Part shown: positions 59,767 to 64,000 of the stretch, piece by piece
Numbering within the stretch: position 1 is the stretch's first letter
How the letters are laid out: the number at the start of each line of letters is the position of its first letter
Origin: Methylobacterium sp. J-090
Lineage (GTDB): Bacteria; Pseudomonadota; Alphaproteobacteria; Rhizobiales; Beijerinckiaceae
NCBI RefSeq assembly: GCF_022829345.1
Contig: NZ_JAKSXV010000066.1
Coordinates: forward strand, 1 to 64,000
Reading direction: 5' to 3'
DNA length: 64,000 nucleotides
Notes under the pieces: model-generated
The model's database searches: none
The model's input: the letters and a program-made list of their open reading frames with translations, nothing else
What the model was told of the DNA's origin: nothing
Program-made: the position numbers and the translations under genes

Positions 59767-59877
59767 GGACATCCCGAAACAATCCCCCTATTGCCGCCCC
59801 AATGGGATGCGATAGGCGTGGACGATTGCATCGCACGGCGGCCGCGCCGGACGGGTCGCTCCATCCTCGGGCCGCTC

Positions 59878-61137
59878 ATGGTCTTACCCCTCCGCCCGCT
59901 CCTCCTCGCCGCGCTCCTGGCCGGCGGCCTCGCCGCGCCGGCCGACGCCGCCACCGGCAAGGCGTTCGCGCCGATCCCGGCCGCGACCCTGGCGCTGATG
60001 CAGGCGCGTGGCACCACGGCCCAGGCCCCGGTGCTGTTTCGCGCCTACAAGAAGGAGAGCGAGATCGAGGTGTGGAAGCGCGCCGCGTCGGGCCGCTTCG
60101 TCCACGTGAAGACCTTCCCGATCTGCCGCTGGTCGGGCCAGCTCGGGCCCAAGCGCAAGACCGGCGACCGCCAGACCCCGGAGGGGTTCTACACGGTGCC
60201 CCAGCGCCAGATGAACCCGAATTCGAGCTACTACCTCTCCTTCGACGTCGGCTATCCCAACGCCTACGACCGCGCCCACGGCTCCACCGGCTCGGCCGTG
60301 ATGGTCCACGGCGTGTGCTCGTCCATGGGGTGCTTCGCCATGACGGACGCCGTGGTGGGCGAGATCTACGCCATCGCCCGCGAGGCCTTCGCCGGGGGCC
60401 AGGCGGCGTTCCAGTTCCAGTCCTACCCGTTCCGGATGACGGCCCAGAACATGGCCCGCCACCGCACCGACCCGAACATCGATTTCTGGCGCCAGCTCAA
60501 GATCGGGTCCGACCGGTTCGAGGCCCTGGGCGAGGAGCCCGCGGTGAGCGTGGTCGCGGGCCGCTACAGTTTCGCCCCGGACCGGGACCCCGTCCGCGAG
60601 GCCCGCGTCGCCGCCCACCGGAGCGAGGAGGAGGCGCGCATCGCCCAGGCCGTGGAGGACGGGAGTGCGGCCGTGCGCACCACCTATTCCGATGGCGGGC
60701 AGCACGCGTTCTGGGCGGCGCACGCCGCGCGGGGCGGGTCGCTCGGCGAGGTCAGCCGGCCCGAGGCTCTGGCCTATGCCGGCCAGGAGGTGGTGGTGAT
60801 CCCGGCGCGCCCCCGCGTGCAGGTGGCCGAGGCCGTCTGGTCGCGCTGGCTCGGCCCGGCCCTGCGCACCGCCTTCGCGCGCTCGGCCAACCTGTCGCGG
60901 CCGGCCGACACGGCGCGGTTCGGGCCGCTGCTCACCGCCTACGCCGACACCCTGCCGCGCATGGTGCGGGCGAGCCTCGCCGGCACCCTGCCGATGCCCG
61001 AGGGGCTCGCAAGCCAAAACATCCCGGGCCAAAAGATCGCGGGTCAGGCGATCCCGGACCAGGCGCTCTCGCGCCGGGGGGGGCCGGGCGACAACGCCCC
61101 GGGTTCCACCGGTCCCGAGCGCCTCGCCCGGCGCTGA
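59878..61137 (+). CDS. L,D-transpeptidase family protein (YkuD domain), exported
   Basis: A 419-residue exported enzyme. Residues 1-~25 are a signal peptide. The YkuD-type catalytic domain (~50-160) has the active-site motif HGVCSSMGCFAM with catalytic Cys152 and His144. It also has the preceding GDRQTPEGFYTV and SSYYLSFDVGYPNAYDRAHG, typical of the murein L,D-transpeptidase group of Hyphomicrobiales. The C-terminal ~200 residues are of unknown fold, ending in a low-complexity tail. It likely forms 3-3 cross-links or links proteins to peptidoglycan. The ATG at 59878 gives the signal peptide; a TTG at 59791 is less likely. Confidence 0.9.
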   Translation: MVLPLRPLLLAALLAGGLAAPADAATGKAFAPIPAATLALMQARGTTAQAPVLFRAYKKESEIEVWKRAASGRFVHVKTFPICRWSGQLGPKRKTGDRQTPEGFYTVPQRQMNPNSSYYLSFDVGYPNAYDRAHGSTGSAVMVHGVCSSMGCFAMTDAVVGEIYAIAREAFAGGQAAFQFQSYPFRMTAQNMARHRTDPNIDFWRQLKIGSDRFEALGEEPAVSVVAGRYSFAPDRDPVREARVAAHRSEEEARIAQAVEDGSAAVRTTYSDGGQHAFWAAHAARGGSLGEVSRPEALAYAGQEVVVIPARPRVQVAEAVWSRWLGPALRTAFARSANLSRPADTARFGPLLTAYADTLPRMVRASLAGTLPMPEGLASQNIPGQKIAGQAIPDQALSRRGGPGDNAPGSTGPERLARR

Positions 61138-61313
61138 CGGCCGTCGTGACCATGTGCGAACCCGCACATCGGTCCCCCGAGGGGCTGCTTACCTCAGACT
61201 CGTTTCAACGCAATCCTGGCACACTATCGGCCGCCACCCCGCGCGACGACACGGTCGCGCAGGCCGGCGAGGGGCCCTGAGGCCCAGGCAGATCAGGGCA
61301 ATTGGTTAAGACG

Positions 61314-62270
61314 ATGACACTCTCGAACGGGTCACACGCGCAGGACGGGTTCGCCCAATCCGACGACGGCCGGGCCCGACCGGACGACAGCCTCACCCTG
61401 CGCTTCTGGGGCGTGCGCGGGTCCACCCCGGTCAGCGGGCCGGACTACGTCGAGTTCGGCGGCAGCACGCCGTGCCTGGAGATCCGCTGCGGGACGCGGC
61501 TGTTCCTCCTCGATGCGGGCTCGGGCCTCAACGCCTGCGGCCGGCACCACCGGGACGGCCTGCCCCGCGACATCGACCTCCTGTTCAGCCACCTGCACAT
61601 CGACCACACCGCCGGGCTGCCGTTCTTCAAGCCGGTGGTGCTCGATCCGGAGCGCACCATCAACACCTGGTGCGGCAACCTCGACGGGCAGAGCGCCGGC
61701 CCCGCCCTCGACCGGCTGTTCGCGCCGCCCCTGTTTCCCGTCAGCCTCGACATCCTGCCGTGCCGCCTCGCCCATCACGGCTTCCGGGCCGGCGAGACCC
61801 TGACCTTCGCCGACGGCGCGCGGGTCGACACCATCCTGCTCAACCATCCGCAAGGGTCGGTGGGCTACCGCTTCGACCATGCCGGCCGGCGCCTGTGCGT
61901 GATCAGCGACATCGAGCATTCCGATCCCTGGCCCGACCCGGCCCTGCGGGACTTCGTGCGCGGCGCCGACCTCATGGTCTACGACGGCATGTTCACCGAG
62001 GGCGAGTATCCGGTGTGCCGGGGCTGGGGCCACTCGACCTGGCAGAAGGGCATGGAGCTCGCCCGCGCCGCCGGCGTCGAGGCGATGGCGATCATCCACC
62101 TCCATCCCTGCCACACCGACGAGACCCTGCGCCGGATGGAGGCCGAGATGCAGGCGGCGATGCCCACGAGCTTCATCGCCCGCGAGCGCCAGGAAATCGT
62201 CCTCCCGGCCCGCCCGGCGCTCGGCCACGCCCGCCCGCACCCGGCCGCCGCCGCCCTGGCGGCCCCTTAG
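61314..62270 (+). CDS. MBL-fold metallo-hydrolase (cAMP-phosphodiesterase / RNase Z-like group)
   Basis: A 318-residue metallo-beta-lactamase-fold protein. A disordered start leads into LRFWGVRGSTPVSGPDYVEFGGSTPCLEIRCG, then the metal motif FSHLHIDHTAGLPFF. Further ligands are in VGYRFDHAGRRLCVISDIEHSD and LMVYDGMFTEGEYP, and a C-terminal histidine lies in IIHLHPCHTDETLRRME. The WGVRGSTP start is shared by a wide bacterial group of predicted phosphodiesterases. Its substrate is unknown; cyclic nucleotides are one possibility. The ATG at 61314 is preferred over the TTG 12 bases earlier. Confidence 0.85.
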   Translation: MTLSNGSHAQDGFAQSDDGRARPDDSLTLRFWGVRGSTPVSGPDYVEFGGSTPCLEIRCGTRLFLLDAGSGLNACGRHHRDGLPRDIDLLFSHLHIDHTAGLPFFKPVVLDPERTINTWCGNLDGQSAGPALDRLFAPPLFPVSLDILPCRLAHHGFRAGETLTFADGARVDTILLNHPQGSVGYRFDHAGRRLCVISDIEHSDPWPDPALRDFVRGADLMVYDGMFTEGEYPVCRGWGHSTWQKGMELARAAGVEAMAIIHLHPCHTDETLRRMEAEMQAAMPTSFIARERQEIVLPARPALGHARPHPAAAALAAP

Positions 62271-62436
62271 GGTCTCTCCCGAAGCGCCGCCGGGCCGTGG
62301 GCGCTCCAGGCGAGACCCGGCGGCGGTCGGGCGTTTCGTGAGGCCCTCCCAGGGCCGCCGGCCCGTCCCGTCCGACCCGGATTCCCCCCGCTTGCGCCCG
62401 CCGATCCCTTTGCCCGCAAAACTTGTCCGGAAGGGG

Positions 62437-62465
62437 TTGCCAGCCGGAAACGGAGCTTCTAAACA
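62437..62465 (+). promoter_or_regulatory. Possible tRNA-Arg promoter
   Basis: TTGCCA (62437-62442) and TAAACA (62460-62465) are separated by 17 bases. They lie about 50 bases ahead of the tRNA 5' end, which is a normal distance for a tRNA leader. The match to sigma-70 boxes is moderate. Confidence 0.45.
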
Positions 62466-62514
62466 CCGGCTCGCGGCCGGCACGTCTCTCTCCAGAGACC
62501 CACCGGCCCGGCAC

Positions 62515-62591
62515 GCGCCCGTAGCTCAGCTGGATAGAGCACCAGACTACGAATCTGGGGGTCAGAGGTTCGAATCCTTTCGGGCGCGCCA
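62515..62591 (+). tRNA. tRNA-Arg (anticodon ACG)
   Basis: A complete 77-base tRNA with an encoded CCA. The acceptor arms GCGCCCG and CGGGCGC pair fully. The D arm GCTC/GAGC, anticodon arm CCAGA-CTACGAA-TCTGG and T arm with TTCGAAT are normal. The anticodon ACG (read with inosine) decodes CGU, CGC and CGA. tRNA-Arg genes are common integration sites for genomic islands, and the DNA just downstream changes in composition. Confidence 0.97.
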
Positions 62592-62985
62592 ATTATCTTC
62601 GAACGATTACAAGGAGTTGGCGTTGTGCCTGCTCCTTTTTTCGTTTGGGGCTGCTTATCGAAATTGCGGAATTGTAAGCACATAGAAAGCAGGCCTTTGC
62701 CTTAAGCGCTTTTGGGGATGCGACAGGCTGCCTTCAGGGGGATGTCGTGGTTGTATAAAAGCCACACCATTTCCGTCGCCCATAAAACGCAACCCCATGT
62801 TGCCCCTTTGCGTCGACAGACCGATTCGCGAGATCAAACTACTTTTCGTAGCAAAGCTGCGATTGCGGATGCGCAACCCGCATAGCACTGTGACCAAAGG
62901 AACTGGGGGAAACGCTACGTCTGGGCGCTAGCCGCACCGAGACTCTTTAGCGATTCCGTCTCAGAAAATTTTTGGGGTCGCAATC
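62592..62985. other. Non-coding, lower-GC DNA between tRNA-Arg and hsdM
   Basis: Beyond the tRNA terminator (62611-62641), base composition is clearly lower in GC than the rest of the window. Only short open frames without coding character are seen. No integrase gene lies here; if one exists it is at the far end of the island or was lost. The hsdM promoter is expected in the right part, where TTTAG and AAAATTTTT runs occur near 62945-62975. Confidence 0.5.
62611..62641 (+). terminator. Rho-independent terminator of tRNA-Arg
   Basis: Arms AAGGAG (62611-62616) and CTCCTT (62632-62637), with an inner GGC/GCC pair (62619-62621 and 62627-62629), are followed by a T-run ending at 62641. It lies 20 bases after the tRNA CCA. 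Confidence 0.78.
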
Positions 62986-64000
62986 ATGGTCCGTGAAGCT
63001 CTAAGGCAGCGGTTTACGTCTCTGCTCGCTGAGCTCGGCGGGAGCGCCGGAAACGGTCGCATGCTTGCCGAATTGGGCTGGCAGGATGAAACCTACTGGA
63101 GCGTGCATGAATCCCTGGTTGCGGACGGGACAATCCTAAAGGGTCGCGGTCGAGGCGGTTCAGTGCGCTTCGCTGATGAAAGCATGTCCGTGAAAGAGGC
63201 AGCAGTTGATGCGGACGCCGACCCTATCGAACCGAGCTCTGATGACCTGGGGCTGATATCAACACCGAAGCCTTCCCGTAGCCCGACGAAGGAAGCTACA
63301 AAAGCCGATTACCGCGCAACCTTGTGGGCTGCGGCTGACAAGCTCCGGGGCAATATGGACGCAGCGGAGTATAAGCATGTTGCGTTAGGACTAATCTTTC
63401 TCAAGTACATTTCAGATCGATTCGACGAGCGCCGCGCTGAGGTCTTTGACGACCCCGAGACGCCACACGATCTTGCCGAGGAACTAGCAGAAGACAAGGA
63501 TTGGTACACTGCAGAGAGCGTATTTTGGGTTCCCTTGAAGGCTCGATGGGGATTCCTAAAGTCAAACGCCACCAGTGTTGAGCCAACGATTGGCGCCCTC
63601 ATAGATCAAGCCATGCTGGATCTTGAGGCAGAGAACGCGACTCTCAAGGGCGTACTTACCAAAAACTACGCTCGACCTGAGCTAAATCAAACCAAGTTAG
63701 GTGAAGTAATCAAGCTTTTTTCAGACCTAACATTTCAAGATGAACATAATGGTTTAGATGTACTAGGGCGAGTTTATGAGTATTTTTTAGGACAGTTTGC
63801 AATTGCCGAGGGAAAACGGGGCGGGCAATTTTACACAGCCGGATCCGTTGTAGAGCTGCTCGTAGAGATGCTGCAGCCATTTAAAGGTCGTGTGTATGAT
63901 CCATGCTGTGGATCTGGTGGAATGTTTGTGCAGTCTGAGCGCTTTGTTGAGGCCCACAACGGAGAGCGCAACGACGTATCAATTTTCGGCCAAGAATCGA
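62986..64000 (+). CDS. hsdM: Type I restriction-modification methylase HsdM, N-terminal part (runs off the window)
   Basis: An open frame of 338 codons without a stop up to the window end. Residues ~5-65 form an extra winged-helix-like domain (LRQRFTSLLAELGGSAGNGRM, LGWQDETYWSVHESLVADG), which most HsdM proteins lack. The HsdM N-terminal helical domain follows (YRATLWAAADKLRGNMDAAEYKHVALGLIFLKYISDRF). The methylase domain begins with RGGQFYTAGSVVELL and SAM-binding motif I YDPCCGSGGMFV. The protein methylates adenine within the HsdS-defined site. The codon use and GC are lower than the rest of the window. hsdS and hsdR should lie beyond 64000. The ATG at 62986 follows a G-rich ribosome-binding site. 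Confidence 0.9.
   Translation, partial: MVREALRQRFTSLLAELGGSAGNGRMLAELGWQDETYWSVHESLVADGTILKGRGRGGSVRFADESMSVKEAAVDADADPIEPSSDDLGLISTPKPSRSPTKEATKADYRATLWAAADKLRGNMDAAEYKHVALGLIFLKYISDRFDERRAEVFDDPETPHDLAEELAEDKDWYTAESVFWVPLKARWGFLKSNATSVEPTIGALIDQAMLDLEAENATLKGVLTKNYARPELNQTKLGEVIKLFSDLTFQDEHNGLDVLGRVYEYFLGQFAIAEGKRGGQFYTAGSVVELLVEMLQPFKGRVYDPCCGSGGMFVQSERFVEAHNGERNDVSIFGQES

Noticed and set aside
62655-62897. An 80-residue minus-strand frame beside the tRNA
   Set aside because: No ribosome-binding site, no recognisable family and mixed composition; it overlaps the low-GC flank of the island.

Overview
The window is GC-rich chromosomal DNA from an alphaproteobacterium, most likely a Methylobacteriaceae member (Methylobacterium or Methylorubrum). 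The case rests on the gene set: an OxlT-type oxalate:formate antiporter, the mdh-sucC-sucD-sucA-sucB-lpd block, NepR/EcfG general-stress proteins, CsbD-like stress proteins, DUF2865, DUF1236 and DUF1214/DUF1254 proteins, an ATM1-type exporter, and GC-rich dispersed palindromes. The species assignment is inference.

Layout. 1-3.3 kb: an oxlT fragment, two small CsbD-type or membrane-anchored stress proteins (the first behind a textbook sigma-EcfG promoter), a PAS-GGDEF diguanylate cyclase and a creatininase-family hydrolase. 3.3-8.8 kb: a YcgN-type cysteine-cluster protein, a class A penicillin-binding protein, an overlapping DUF1214/DUF1254 pair and a lipoprotein. 8.8-12.7 kb: a probable small RNA with intrinsic terminator, a secreted cysteine-rich protein, gshB, a cation/proton antiporter and an OsmC protein. 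12.9-18.9 kb: glnD, grpE, an exported protein, and an alkB/gpmA pair joined by a TGATG overlap. 19-23.2 kb: dapB, marC, a methyltransferase, a glyoxalase II-type hydrolase and a TetR regulator.

23.5-32.7 kb is the metabolic core. mdh, sucC, sucD, sucA, sucB and lpd are co-directional and encode malate dehydrogenase, succinyl-CoA synthetase and the complete 2-oxoglutarate dehydrogenase complex. Hairpins between mdh and sucC and between sucD and sucA may set differential expression. 32.7-44.9 kb carries an MFS exporter, a large OmpA-family protein with a repetitive charged region, DUF2865 and CreA proteins, cysS, a LOG-family hydrolase, a LysM protein and an ATM1-type ABC exporter.

44.9-47.6 kb is an accessory patch. 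Its left part is visibly lower in GC. It holds a two-gene cassette (winged-helix-like protein plus a protein with an R-x4-H HEPN ribonuclease motif), a ParE-type toxin-antitoxin pair and an orphan HigA antitoxin. 47.9-53.8 kb returns to core functions (psd, pssA, mscL) and contains two general-stress regulators: a stand-alone NepR-like protein and a natural fusion of a NepR-like anti-sigma segment to an EcfG-type sigma factor. 53.8-62.3 kb holds a class II amidotransferase, a hybrid histidine kinase, an unusual ABC fusion with a degenerate nucleotide-binding domain, an L,D-transpeptidase and an MBL-fold hydrolase. At 62.5 kb a tRNA-Arg(ACG) is followed directly by lower-GC DNA and the start of a type I restriction-modification methylase (hsdM), which looks like the left edge of a tRNA-inserted island running off the window.

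No CRISPR array, rRNA, intact insertion sequence or prophage was seen. The best candidates for something undescribed are the HEPN cassette at 45.2-46.4 kb and the NepR-EcfG fusion with its nearby NepR-like partner.
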